64,000 nt of DNA from Endozoicomonas euniceicola (GTDB taxonomy: Bacteria; Pseudomonadota; Gammaproteobacteria; Pseudomonadales; Endozoicomonadaceae), in the NCBI RefSeq assembly GCF_025562755.1, contig NZ_CP103300.1:1891001-1955000 (forward strand). Direction: 5' to 3'. The position numbers and the translations under genes are program-made. The notes beneath the pieces were generated by a model, which was not told the origin of the DNA, ran no database searches, and saw only the letters and a program-made list of their open reading frames with translations. Of the stretch, positions 9,617 through 20,800 are shown piece after piece; the first letter of the stretch is position 1, and every line of letters begins with the position of its first letter.

Positions 9617-12600
9617 TTACTGAGATGATCGAGGTTGCTGAATCACACTCTGTTTTTTCAACAAAATAGCCCAAACCCAACTTAAATTATCTCTATTCAG
9701 ATGCCTGTAAGGCACTTCTATGACATCGAGGCCTACCTTTTTGTATGTCTCAACCTTCAGGATCGTCTTTCCTGTTTTTGATAATGACTCCTGGTCCGTA
9801 AAATGATGTGGCCCCTGAATTTCAATACCTAATCGATAGGGATTACCTATAAAAAAATCAAGCGGAGGTAAATTTTCAAAAGACTGTTCCTCTGAGAACT
9901 CTATATTGGGAAATTTATTAGTCAATTTGGTTTTAAAGTCATTCTGTAATTGGGAGGAACAAGTTTCGTATTTTGGATTAAAAAATGGTTCTTGCTCAAG
10001 CCATATCCTGGCTATTGTTAACAGTGATTCCAATTGCTCATCATTTTTTTGTTGTGCCAAAGTTTGATACCAGGATTTCACCAGCAATATTAACTGGTTA
10101 TTAATTGAAACCTTTCTGGCCATAAATACCATAAAACTCCAAAGCAGCTGAGCTTGTGGTAATACTGAATATTGTTTATCAAAAGAGACGCTATTTAATA
10201 CGCCCTCAATTGTTTGAGGCTCAATAAATTCTCCCAGGAAAGCTATTGACCAAAGTATGCTGGCTATATCCTGAGAGTTAAACTTGACTTGGGGGCTCGT
10301 TCCCTCTGCCATCTGTACCACCTGCAACAACAGTGCCGTCACCGCCCTGTTGGCCTGCTGCATTTCGAGTCCGTTCTCCACCAGTTTCGCCAGCGCCCAC
10401 AGCAGGTTGGCGACTTCCTGAGCATTAAACCCAGCCCGGAGGTTCATTCCCCCTGCCACCTGTACCACCTGCGGCAACAGTGCCGTCACCGCCCTGTGAG
10501 CCTGCTGCATTTCGAGCCCGTTCTCCATCAGTTTCGCCAGCGCCCACAGCAGGTTGGCGACTTCCTGAGGATTAAACCCGGCCCGGAGGTTCCTTCCCTC
10601 TGCTATCTGTACCACCTGCGTCAACAGTGCCCTCACCGCCCTGTGAGCCTGCTGCATGCCGAGCCCGTTCTCCATCAGTTTCGCCAGCGCCCACAGCAGG
10701 TTGGAGATCCCTTGAGAAGTGAACCCGGCATGAGAGCTCGTTCCCTCTGCCATCTGTACCACCTGCGTCAACAGTGCCGTCACCGCCCTGTTGGTCTGCG
10801 GCATTTCGAGTCCGTTCTCCATCAGTTTCGCCACCGCCCACAGCAGGCTGGCAACGTGTTGTGGAACAAAACCGGCCCGGAGGCTCGTTCCCTCTGACAT
10901 TTGTACCACCTGCAACAACAGTGCCGTCACCGCCCTGTTGGCCTGCTGCATTTCGAGTCCGTTCTCCACCAGTTTCGCCAGCGCCCATAGCAGGTTGGAG
11001 ACTTCCTGAGCATTAAACCCAGCCCGGAGGTTCATTCCCCCTGCCACCTGTACCACCTGCGGCAACAGTGCCGTCACCGCCCTGTGAGCCTGCTGCATTT
11101 CGAGCCCGTTCTCCATCAGTTTCGCCAGCGCCCACAGCAGGTTGGCGACTTCCTGAGGATTAAACCCGGCCTGGGGGCTCGCTCCTTCTGCCATCTGCAC
11201 CAACAGCGGCAACAGCTCCGTCACCGCACTGTTGGCCTGTTGCATTTCGAGTCCCTTCTCCACCAGTTTCCCAAGCGCCCACAGCACGTTGGAGACCCCT
11301 TGAGAGCTGAACCCGTCCCGGGGACTCGTTTCCTCTGCCGCCTGCGGCAACTGCGCCCTGCTGGCCTGCTCTGTTACCTGCACCTCTGAGCTGTTTTTTT
11401 CGTGCTTTTTCTTTGACTGCTCCGCCATCTGCACCACCTGCGGCAACAGCGCCGTCACCGCACTGCGGGTCTGTTGTATTTCGAGCCCCTTCTCCACCAG
11501 TTTCGCCAGCGCCCACACCAGGCTGGAGAGCCCTTGACTATCAAGGTCCCTGACTTGAGCCACTCGAATCAGCAAAGCTTTAGTTAAGGTGTCAATCTCC
11601 CCTGCTAAACCCCTATCGCTTACGAATGGGTAGAGCAACTGGCTTGACGTCAAGCTGTGTACACAGATGCTGACGTGCTTGCCACTAAACCGACTGGAAG
11701 AAATAACCTCTGCTAAATGAGTGACAAAAGGTTGTAATTGTTTTTTCTCTTCCAGTGTCAGGGAAAAACCTCGCTTCTTGGTGGCTAACTTGATCCGGTT
11801 GCAAAAGTAGCTATGATCTTTACCGTTGTATTTTTTCTTAAACCTTTTTGCTGCCGCTTCCAGATCGCCTGTTTTAAACTCCTTCACCAGGCTCGCTATT
11901 GTTTCAGCTGCCCTGGTGTCCGGAGCCTTCTCTGGCATCTTCCTTGTCCCGGTGGCTCCCGCTCTTGGTTGAGGCTTGACATAAGCGATAGGCCTTTGAC
12001 CTGGTTTACTGTCTGGTCTTTTTCTGTCTGGGTTGCCCCCTCTTCCTCCGGCAGCCAGTTGTATCTTTCCTCTCCCTCCTGCTCTCCCATCTGCTCCCCC
12101 ACGGCCACTGCCTTGTCGTCCTGCTGACTTGCTCTTTCTCGTATAGAGCCATATATGCCAGCCACCGCCCGCCGGAAGCGGGGGGTCGAAAACCTCCGGG
12201 TAGAATCGGTGCATCAGGCTTTCAAATAACCCGGACAGCATCAGCCAGTACTCTTGCTGGCTGATGCTGTAGCGATTGCCCTGAGAATCATACCAGTAGT
12301 AAATAACCTGCCCCTGCTGATCAGTGGTTTGATAGAACCACCCGGGAAGCACACCGGCGCGTCGAACCAGCCTCAGGAAATTATCCGGTACTCTGGCCTG
12401 AGAGAAGTCAAGGGTGATTTTCTGCGAATGACTCTCCCAGCCCAGACAGAGTTCATCGTCACAGGGCAATGGATACAGGCTGGCGCCTGCCTTCGTGAAA
12501 GGAAGGTCACAGGGAACGGGGAAAAACAGGGGAGCTGGCTCCCCGTCAACCACTTCGGGGTCATGGCTTACAACCAGGCCACAGGCATCGGCTGGCAGGG

Positions 12601-12967
12601 AGCGACAATTGTAAGGCAGTGGATTGATTGTGTGGGTGGCAGGCTCAAGGCAGAGCAGGGTTTCAGCCGAACCGGCCTCAGGGGTCGGCATGGCCGACAC
12701 CATTTCAGGGTGGGCCTTCTGACCGGTGAGGCGACTATCTCCAAACCCGAAATAGCCCGCAAACGGCCAATCGACCTGCCCGGAAGCCGACCCCCTATGA
12801 CCCGCCATCATCCAGGTCACAATAGCCAGGGAACTGACCTCAGGCTTGTCGAAATTACCAATACCCAGAGCCTGCGAGACAGGCAGGTAAGGTTCAAACA
12901 AAGGATCATGTCCGCGGCATAATGGCAACAGCAACAGGAAAGCCAGAAAAAAAAAGAGTCTGGTCAT
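9617..12967 (-). CDS. Secreted 49-residue-repeat protein with RAP domain, copy 3 (8 repeats, shortest)
   Basis: Predicted 1116 aa with eight repeats and a cap (block about nt 10281-11540), the smallest repertoire in the array. This copy helps decide the start codon for the family. The frame upstream of the signal-peptide ATG is closed by an in-frame TAG (13052-13054, Trp codon to stop), so the 67-codon extension open in most other copies cannot be needed here. The C-terminal region has CSSQLQND where copies 1 and 2 have RPSQLQND, a change shared with copy 4. Repeats 7-8 are also shared with the end of copy 4, which points to exchange between these neighbours. Confidence 0.86.
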   Translation of the reverse strand: MTRLFFFLAFLLLLPLCRGHDPLFEPYLPVSQALGIGNFDKPEVSSLAIVTWMMAGHRGSASGQVDWPFAGYFGFGDSRLTGQKAHPEMVSAMPTPEAGSAETLLCLEPATHTINPLPYNCRSLPADACGLVVSHDPEVVDGEPAPLFFPVPCDLPFTKAGASLYPLPCDDELCLGWESHSQKITLDFSQARVPDNFLRLVRRAGVLPGWFYQTTDQQGQVIYYWYDSQGNRYSISQQEYWLMLSGLFESLMHRFYPEVFDPPLPAGGGWHIWLYTRKSKSAGRQGSGRGGADGRAGGRGKIQLAAGGRGGNPDRKRPDSKPGQRPIAYVKPQPRAGATGTRKMPEKAPDTRAAETIASLVKEFKTGDLEAAAKRFKKKYNGKDHSYFCNRIKLATKKRGFSLTLEEKKQLQPFVTHLAEVISSSRFSGKHVSICVHSLTSSQLLYPFVSDRGLAGEIDTLTKALLIRVAQVRDLDSQGLSSLVWALAKLVEKGLEIQQTRSAVTALLPQVVQMAEQSKKKHEKNSSEVQVTEQASRAQLPQAAEETSPRDGFSSQGVSNVLWALGKLVEKGLEMQQANSAVTELLPLLVQMAEGASPQAGFNPQEVANLLWALAKLMENGLEMQQAHRAVTALLPQVVQVAGGMNLRAGFNAQEVSNLLWALAKLVENGLEMQQANRAVTALLLQVVQMSEGTSLRAGFVPQHVASLLWAVAKLMENGLEMPQTNRAVTALLTQVVQMAEGTSSHAGFTSQGISNLLWALAKLMENGLGMQQAHRAVRALLTQVVQIAEGRNLRAGFNPQEVANLLWALAKLMENGLEMQQAHRAVTALLPQVVQVAGGMNLRAGFNAQEVANLLWALAKLVENGLEMQQANRAVTALLLQVVQMAEGTSPQVKFNSQDIASILWSIAFLGEFIEPQTIEGVLNSVSFDKQYSVLPQAQLLWSFMVFMARKVSINNQLILLVKSWYQTLAQQKNDEQLESLLTIARIWLEQEPFFNPKYETCSSQLQNDFKTKLTNKFPNIEFSEEQSFENLPPLDFFIGNPYRLGIEIQGPHHFTDQESLSKTGKTILKVETYKKVGLDVIEVPYRHLNRDNLSWVWAILLKKQSVIQQPRSSQ

Positions 12968-13266
12968 GCTGGTAAATCTCTCTTCAATAAACTCAGGGCT
13001 GTTTGGCGAGGGAGTGTTCCCTTTCTGTGACGATTCTGGTTCTTTTTGCGACTAATCAAGTGGTTGCTTAAGCCAGGCGTTCTGTTGCTGGAGTTGAGCA
13101 AGATACTCCAGAACTTTTTGGCCTGGATAGCCAGGCTGGGCATTGGTCACCGAGGAGGGGAAATTCATGGCATGGAAGGATAGTCAACAGGCGCCTGATA
13201 ACCAGCACTTTTTGAGAAATTACCCTTGGGCGACTCGACCTCCAAGGCTATGGGTTCACCGAATAT

Positions 13267-16200
13267 TTACTGAGATGATCGAGGTTGCTGAATCACACTC
13301 TGTTTTTTCAACAAAATAGCCCAAACCCAACTTAAATTATCTCTATTCAGATGCCTGTAAGGCACTTCTATGACATCGAGGCCTACCTTTTTGTATGTCT
13401 CAACCTTCAGGATCGTCTTTCCTGTTTTTGATAATGACTCCTGGTCCGTATAATGATGTGGCCCCTGAATTTCAATACCTAATCGATAGGGATTACCTAT
13501 AAAAAAATCAAGCGGAGGTAAATTTTCAAAAGACTGTTCCTCTGAGAACTCTATATTGGGAAATTTATTAGTCAATTTGGTTTTAAAGTCATTCTGTAAT
13601 TGGGAGGAACAAGTTTCGTATTTTGGATTAAAAAATGGTTCTTGCTCAAGCCATATCCTGGCTATTGTTAACAGTGATTCCAATTGCTCATCATTTTTTT
13701 GTTGTGCCAAAGTTTGATACCAGGATTTCACCAGCAATATTAACTGGTTATTAATTGAAACCTTTCTGGCCATAAATACCATAAAACTCCAAAGCAGCTG
13801 AGCTTGTGGTAATACTGAATATTGTTTATCAAAAGAGACGCTATTTAATACGCCCTCAATTGTTTGAGGCTCAATAAATTCTCCCAGGAAAGCTATTGAC
13901 CAAAGTATGCTGGCTATATCCTGAGAGTTAAACTTGACTTGGGGGCTCGTTCCCTCTGCCATCTGTACCACCTGCAACAACAGTGCCGTCACCGCCCTGT
14001 TGGCCTGCTGCATTTCGAGTCCGTTCTCCACCAGTTTCGCCAGCGCCCACAGCAGGTTGGCGACTTCCTGAGCATTAAACCCAGCCCGGAGGTTCATTCC
14101 CCCTGCCACCTGTACCACCTGCGGCAACAGTGCCGTCACCGCCCTGTGAGCCTGCTGCATTTCGAGCCCGTTCTCCATCAGTTTCGCCAGCGCCCACAGC
14201 AGGTTGGCGACTTCCTGAGGATTAAACCCGGCCTGGGGGCTCGCTCCTTCTGCCACCTGTACCACCTGCGGCAACAGTGCCGTCACCACCCTGTGGGCCT
14301 GCTGCATTCCGAGTCCGTTCTCCACCAGTTTCGCCAGCGCCCACAGCAGGTTGGCAACGTGTTGTGGAACAAAACCGGCCCGGAGGCTCGTTCCCTCTGA
14401 CATTTGTACCACCTGCAACAACAGTGCCGTCACCGCCCTGTTGGCCTGCTGCATTTCGAGTCCGTTCACCACCAGTTTCGCCAGCGCCCACAGCAGGTTG
14501 GCGACTTCCTGAGCATTAAACCCGGCCTGGGGGCTCGCTCCTTCTGCCACCTGTACTACCTGCGGCAACAGTGCCGTCACCGCCCTGTGAGCCTGCTGTA
14601 TTTCGAGCCCGTTCTCCATCAGTTTCGCCAGCGCCCACAGCAGGTTGGCGACTTCCTGAGGATTAAACCCGGCCCGGAGGTTCCTTCCCTCTGCTATCTG
14701 TACCACCTGCGTCAACAATGCCGTCACCGCCCTGTGAGCCTGCTGCATTCCGAGCCCGTTCTCCATCAGTTTCGCCAGCGCCCACAGCAGGTTGGAGACC
14801 GCTTGAGAACTGAACCCGGCCTCGAGGCTCTTTTTCTCTGCCACCTCCACCACTTGTGGCAACAGTGCCGTCATCGCCTTGTGAGCCTGTTGCATTTCGA
14901 GTCCGTTCTCCACCAGTTTTGCCAGCGCCCACAGCAGGTTGGCGACTTCCTGAGGATTAAACCCGGCCCGGAGGCTTTTTCCCTCTGCTATCTGTACCAC
15001 CTGCGTCAACAGTGCCGTCACCGCCCTGTGAGCCTGCTGCATTCCGAGCCCGTTCTCCATCAGTTTCGCCAGCGCCCACAGCAGGTTGGAGATCCCTTGA
15101 GAAGTGAACCCGGCATGAGAGCTCGTTCCCTCTGCTATCTGTGCCACCTGCGACAACAGTGCCTTCATCGCCTTGTGAGCCTGTTGCATTTCGAGTCCGT
15201 TCTCCACCAGTTTCGCCAGCGCCCACAGCAGGTTAGTGACCCCTTGAGAATTGAACCCGGCCTCGGGGCTCGTTTCCTCTACTACCTCCCTGCTGCTCTG
15301 CTCTACCACCTGTACCACCAGTGGCAACAGCGCCGTCACCGCACTGTTGGCTTGTCGCATCCTGAGTCCGTTCTCCACCAGTTTCCCCAGCGCCCACAGC
15401 ACGTTGGAGACCCCTTGAGAGCTGAACCCGTCCCGGGGACTCGTTTCCTCTGCTATCTGTGCCACCCGCAACAACAGTGCCGTCACCGCCCTGTGAGCCT
15501 GCTGTATTTCGAGTCCGTTCTCCATGAGTTTCGTCAGCGCCCACAGCAGGCTGGCAACGTGTTGTGGAATAAACCCATCTTGGCAACTCGCTCCCTCTGC
15601 CACCTGCACCACCTGCGGCAACAGCGCCGTCACCGCACTGTTGGCCTGTTGCATTTCGAGTCCGTTCTCCACCAGTTTCGCCAGCGCCCACAGCAGGTTG
15701 GCGACTTCCTGAGGATTAAACCCGGCCTGGGGGCTCGCTCCTTCTGCCATCTGCACCAACAGCGGCAACAGCTCCGTCACCGCACTGTTGGCCTGTTGCA
15801 TTTCGAGTCCCTTCTCCACCAGTTTCCCAAGCGCCCACAGCACGTTGGAGACCCCTTGAGAGCTGAACCCGTCCCGGGGACTCGTTTCCTCTGCCGCCTG
15901 CGGCAACTGCGCCCTGCTGGCCTGCTCTGTTACCTGCACCTCTGAGCTGTTTTTTTCGTGCTTTTTCTTTGACTGCTCCGCCATCTGCACCACCTGCGGC
16001 AACAGCGCCGTCACCGCACTGCGGGTCTGTTGTATTTCGAGCCCCTTCTCCACCAGTTTCGCCAGCGCCCACACCAGGCTGGAGAGCCCTTGACTATCAA
16101 GGTCCCTGACTTGAGCCACTCGAATCAGCAAAGCTTTAGTTAAGGCGTTAATCTCCCTTGCTAAACCCCTATCGCTTACGAATGGGTAGAGCAACTGGCT

Positions 16201-17523
16201 TGACGTCAAGCTGTGTACACAGATGCTGACGTGCTTGCCACTAAACCGACTGGAAGAAATAACCTCTGCTAAATGAGTGACAAAAGGTTGTAATTGTTTT
16301 TTCTCTTCCAGTGTCAGGGAAAAACCTCGCTCCTTGGTGGCTAACTTGATCCGGTTGCAAAAGTAGCTATGATCTTTACCGTTGTATTTTTTCTTAAACC
16401 TTTTTGCTGCCGCTTCCAGATCGCCTGTTTTAAACTCCTTCACCAGGCTCGCTATTGTTTCAGCTGCCCTGGTGTCCGGAGCCTTCTCTGGCATCTTCCT
16501 TGTCCCGGTGGCTCCCGCTCTTGGTTGAGGCTTGACATAAGCGATAGGCCTTTGACCTGGTTTACTGTCTGGTCTTTTTCTGTCTGGGTTGCCCCCTCTT
16601 CCTCCGGCAGCCAGTTGTATCTTTCCTCTCCCTCCTGCTCTCCCATCTGCTCCCCCACGGCCACTGCCTTGTCGTCCTGCTGGCTTGCTCTTTCTCGTAT
16701 AGAGCCATATATGCCAGCCACCGCCCGCCGGAAGCGGGGGGTCGAAAAACTCAGGGTAGAATCGGTGCATCAGGCTTTCAAATAACCCGGACAGCATCAG
16801 CCGGTACTCTTGCTGGCTGATGCTGTGGCGATTGCCCTGCGAATCATACCAGTAGTAAATAACCTGCCCCTGCTGATCAGTGGTTTGATAGAACCACCCG
16901 GGAAGCACACCGGCGCGTCGAACCAGCCTCAGGAAATTATCCGGTACTCTGGCCTGAGAGAAGTCAAGGGTGATTTTCTGCGAATGACTCTCCCAGCCCA
17001 GACAGAGTTCATCGTCACAGGGCAATGGATACAGGCTGGCGCCTGCCTTCGTGAAAGGAAGGTCACAGGGAACGGGGAAAAACAGGGGAGCTGGCTCCCC
17101 GTCAACCACTTCAGGGTCATGGCTTGCAACCAGGCCACAGGCATCGGCTGGCAGGGAGCGACAATTGTAAGGCAGTGGATTAATTGTGTGGGTGGCAGGC
17201 TCAAGGCAGAGCAGGGTTTCAACCGAACCGGCCTCAGGGGTCGGCATGGCCGACACCATTTCAGGGTGGGCCTTCTGACCGGTGAAGCGACTATCTCCAA
17301 ACCCGAAATAGCCTGCAAACGGCCAATCGACCTGTCCGGAAGCAGCCCCCCTATGACCCGCCATCATCCAGGTCATAATAGCCAGGGAACTGACCTCAGG
17401 TTTGTCGAAATTACCAATACCCAGAGCCTGCGGGACAGGCAGGTAAGGTTCGAACAAGGGATCATGTCCGTGGCATAATGGCAACAGCAACAGGAAAGCC
17501 AGAAAAAAAAAGAGTCTGGTCAT
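13267..17523 (-). CDS. Secreted 49-residue-repeat protein with RAP domain, copy 4 (14 repeats)
   Basis: Predicted 1418 aa with fourteen repeats and a cap (block about nt 13931-16098). Its 3' 0.9 kb is almost the same as that of copy 3, including the final repeats (FNAQEVAN) and the CSSQLQND variant. The middle carries repeats typical of copy 1 (FIPQHVAS, and the SSREVVEE extension in repeat 5). The copy therefore looks like a mosaic. The RAP motif reads IEIQGPHHY here, with Phe changed to Tyr. Signal peptide, Cys-containing domain, linker and Shine-Dalgarno are as in copy 1. Confidence 0.85.
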   Translation of the reverse strand: MTRLFFFLAFLLLLPLCHGHDPLFEPYLPVPQALGIGNFDKPEVSSLAIMTWMMAGHRGAASGQVDWPFAGYFGFGDSRFTGQKAHPEMVSAMPTPEAGSVETLLCLEPATHTINPLPYNCRSLPADACGLVASHDPEVVDGEPAPLFFPVPCDLPFTKAGASLYPLPCDDELCLGWESHSQKITLDFSQARVPDNFLRLVRRAGVLPGWFYQTTDQQGQVIYYWYDSQGNRHSISQQEYRLMLSGLFESLMHRFYPEFFDPPLPAGGGWHIWLYTRKSKPAGRQGSGRGGADGRAGGRGKIQLAAGGRGGNPDRKRPDSKPGQRPIAYVKPQPRAGATGTRKMPEKAPDTRAAETIASLVKEFKTGDLEAAAKRFKKKYNGKDHSYFCNRIKLATKERGFSLTLEEKKQLQPFVTHLAEVISSSRFSGKHVSICVHSLTSSQLLYPFVSDRGLAREINALTKALLIRVAQVRDLDSQGLSSLVWALAKLVEKGLEIQQTRSAVTALLPQVVQMAEQSKKKHEKNSSEVQVTEQASRAQLPQAAEETSPRDGFSSQGVSNVLWALGKLVEKGLEMQQANSAVTELLPLLVQMAEGASPQAGFNPQEVANLLWALAKLVENGLEMQQANSAVTALLPQVVQVAEGASCQDGFIPQHVASLLWALTKLMENGLEIQQAHRAVTALLLRVAQIAEETSPRDGFSSQGVSNVLWALGKLVENGLRMRQANSAVTALLPLVVQVVEQSSREVVEETSPEAGFNSQGVTNLLWALAKLVENGLEMQQAHKAMKALLSQVAQIAEGTSSHAGFTSQGISNLLWALAKLMENGLGMQQAHRAVTALLTQVVQIAEGKSLRAGFNPQEVANLLWALAKLVENGLEMQQAHKAMTALLPQVVEVAEKKSLEAGFSSQAVSNLLWALAKLMENGLGMQQAHRAVTALLTQVVQIAEGRNLRAGFNPQEVANLLWALAKLMENGLEIQQAHRAVTALLPQVVQVAEGASPQAGFNAQEVANLLWALAKLVVNGLEMQQANRAVTALLLQVVQMSEGTSLRAGFVPQHVANLLWALAKLVENGLGMQQAHRVVTALLPQVVQVAEGASPQAGFNPQEVANLLWALAKLMENGLEMQQAHRAVTALLPQVVQVAGGMNLRAGFNAQEVANLLWALAKLVENGLEMQQANRAVTALLLQVVQMAEGTSPQVKFNSQDIASILWSIAFLGEFIEPQTIEGVLNSVSFDKQYSVLPQAQLLWSFMVFMARKVSINNQLILLVKSWYQTLAQQKNDEQLESLLTIARIWLEQEPFFNPKYETCSSQLQNDFKTKLTNKFPNIEFSEEQSFENLPPLDFFIGNPYRLGIEIQGPHHYTDQESLSKTGKTILKVETYKKVGLDVIEVPYRHLNRDNLSWVWAILLKKQSVIQQPRSSQ

Positions 17524-17822
17524 GCTGGTAAATCTCTCTTCAATAAACTCAGGACTGCTTGGCGAGGGAGTGTTCCCTTTCTGTGACGATTCTGGTTCTT
17601 TTTGCGACCAGTCAAGTGGCTGCTTAAGCCAGGCGTTCCGTTGCTGGAGTTGAGCAAGATACTCCAGAACTTTTTGGCCTGGATAGCCATGCTGGGCATT
17701 GGTCACCGGGGAGGGGAAATTCATGGCATGGAAGGATAGTCAACAGGCGCCTGACAACCAGCACTTTTTGAAAAATTACCCTTGGGCGACTCGACCTCCA
17801 AGGCTATGGGTTCACCGAATAT

Positions 17823-20800
17823 TTACTGAGATGATCGAGGTTGCTGAATCACACTCTGTTTTTTCAACAAAATAGCCCAAACCCAACTTAAATTATCTCT
17901 ATTCAGATGCCTGTAAGGCACTTCTATGACATCGAGGCCTACCTTTTTGTATGTCTCAACCTTCAGGATCGTCTTTCCTGTTTTTGATAATGACTCCTGA
18001 TCCGTAAAATGATGTGGTCCCTGAATTTCAATACCTAATCGATAGGGATTACCTATAAAAAAATCAAGCGGAGGTAAATTTTCAAAAGACTGTTCCTCTG
18101 AGAACTCTATATTGGGAAATTTATTAGTCAATTTGGTTTTAAAGTCATTCTGCAATTGGGAGGGACGAGTTTCGTATTTCGGATTAAAAAATGGTTCTTG
18201 CTCAAGCCATATCCCGGCTATTGTTAACAGTGGTTCCAATTGCTCATCATTTTTTTGTTGTGCCAAAGTTTGATACCAGGATTTCACCAGCAATATTAAC
18301 TGGTTATAAATTGAAACCTTTCTGGCCATAAATACCATAAAACTCCAAAGCAGCTGAGTTTGTGATAATACTGAATATTGTTTATCAAAAGAGAAGCTAT
18401 TTAATACGCCCTCAATTGTTTGAGGCTCAATAAATTCTCCCAAAAAAGCTATTGACCACAGCAGGTTAGCGACTTCCTGAGGATTAAACCCGGCCTGAGG
18501 GCTCGTTCCCTCTGCCATCTGTACCACCTGCGACAACAATGCCGACACCGCCCTGTGAATCTGCTGCATTTCGAGTCCGTTCTCCACCAGTTTCGCCAGC
18601 GCCCACAGCAGGTTGGAGACCCCTTGAGAAGTGAACCCGGCCTGAGAGCTCGTTCCCTCTGCCATCTGTACTATCTGCGGCAACAGTGCCGCCACCGCCC
18701 TGTGAGCCTGCTGCATTTTGAGTCCGTCCTCCATCAGTTTCGCCAGTGCCCACAGCAGGTTGGCGACTTCCTGAGGATTAAACTCGGCTTGGGGGCTCGC
18801 TCCTTCTGCCACCTGTACCACCTGCGGCAACAGTGCCGTCACCGCCCTGTGAGCCTGCTGCATTTCGAGCCCGTTCTCCATCAGTTTCGCCAGCGCCCAC
18901 AGCAGGTTGGCGACTTCCTGAGGATTAAACCCAGCCCGGAGGTTCCTTCCCTCTGCTATCTGTACCACCTGCGGCAACAGTGCCGTCACCGCCCTGTGAG
19001 CCTGCTGCATTCCGAGCCCGTTCTCCATCAGTTTCGCCAGCGCCCACAGCAGGTTGGAGATCCCCTGAGAACGGAACCCGGCCCGGAGGCTCGTTCCATC
19101 TGACATCTGTACCACCTGCGTCAACAGTGCCGTCACCGCCCTGTTGGTCTGCGGCATTTCGAGTCCGTTCTCCATCAGTTTCGCCAGCGCCCACAGCAGG
19201 TTGGCGACCCCCTGAGAACAGAACCCGGCCCGGAGGTTCCTTCTCTCTGCTATCTGTACCACCTGCGTCAACAGTGCCGTCACCGCCCTGTGAGCCTGCT
19301 GCATTTCGAGTCCGTTCTCCACCAGTTTCGCCAGCACCCATAGCAGGTTGGAGACCGCTTGAGAACTGAACCTGGCCTCGGGGCTCTTTTTCTCTGCCAC
19401 CTCCACCACTTGTGGCAACAGTGCCGTCATCGCCTTGTGAGCCTGTTGCATTTCGAGTCCGTTCTCCACCAGTTTCGCCAGCGCCCACAGCAGGTTGGTG
19501 ACCCCTTGAGAATTGAACCCGGCCTCGGGGCTCGTTTCCTCTACTACCTCCCTGCTGCTCTGCTCTACCACCTGCACCACCAGTGGCAAAAGCGCCGTCA
19601 CCGCACTGTTGGCCTGTCGCATCCTGAGTCCGTTCTCCACCAGTTTCCCCAGCGCCCACAGCACGTTGGAGACCCCTTGAGAGCTGAACCCGGCCTCGGG
19701 GCTCGTTCCTTCTGCCATCTGCACCACCAGCGGCAACAGCGCCGTCACCGCACTTTTGGCCTGCGGCATCTCGAGTCCGTTCTCCACCAGTTTCGCCAGC
19801 GCCCACATCAGGTTGGAGACCCCTTGAGAACTGAACCTGTCCCGTGGGCTCGTTTCCTTTGCCGTCTGCGACAACTGCGCCCTGCTGGCCTGCTTTTCTG
19901 CTACCTGCACCACCTGCGGTAACAATGCCCTCACCGCCCTGTTGGCCTGTTGCATTTCGAGTCCGTTCTCCACCAGCTTCGCCAGCGCCCGAAGCAGGTT
20001 GGAGACCCCTTGACTATCAAGGTCCCTGACTTGAGCCACTCGAATCAGCAAGGCTTTAGTTAAGGCGTTAATCTCCCTTGCTAAACCCCTATCGCTTACG
20101 AATGGGTAGAGCAACTGGCTTGACGTCAAGCTGTGTACACAGATGCTGACGTGCTTGCCACTAAACCGACTGGAAGAAATAACCTCTGCTAAATGAGTGA
20201 CAAAAGGTTGTAATTGTTTTTTCTCTTCCAGTGTCAGGGAAAAACCTCGCTCCTTGGTGGCTAACTTGATCCGGTTGCAAAAGTAGCTATGATCTTTACC
20301 GTTGTATTTTTTCTTAAACCTTTTTGCTGCCGCTTCCAGATCGCCTGTTTTAAACTCCTTCACCAGGCTCGCTATTGTTTCAGCTGCCCTGGTGTCCGGA
20401 GCCTTCTCTGGCATCTTCCTTGTCCCGGTGGCTCCCGCTCTTGGTTGAGGCTTGACATAAGCGATAGGCCTTTGACCTGGTTTACTGTCTGGTCTTTTTC
20501 TGTCTGGGTTGCCCCCTCTTCCTCCGGCAGCCAGTTGTATCTTTCCTCTCCCTCCTGCTCTCCCATCTGCTCCCCCACGGCCACTGCCTTGTCGTCCTGC
20601 TGACTTGCTCTTTCTCGTATAGAGCCATATATGCCAGCCACCGCCCGCCGGAAGCGGGGGGTCGAAAACCTCCGGGTAGAATCGGTGCATCAGGCTTTCA
20701 AATAACCCGGACAGCATCAGCCAGTACTCTTGCTGGCTGATGCTGTAGCGATTGCCCTGAGAATCATACCAGTAGTAAATAACCTGCCCCTGCTGATCAG

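Noticed and set aside
14404..15945. Long plus-strand frame (513 codons, His/Gln/Leu-rich) and similar frames opposite the repeats in every copy
   Set aside because: It is the antisense of the 147 bp coding repeats. The unit length is a multiple of three, so open frames on other strands repeat automatically. No Shine-Dalgarno, and breaks occur wherever repeats vary.
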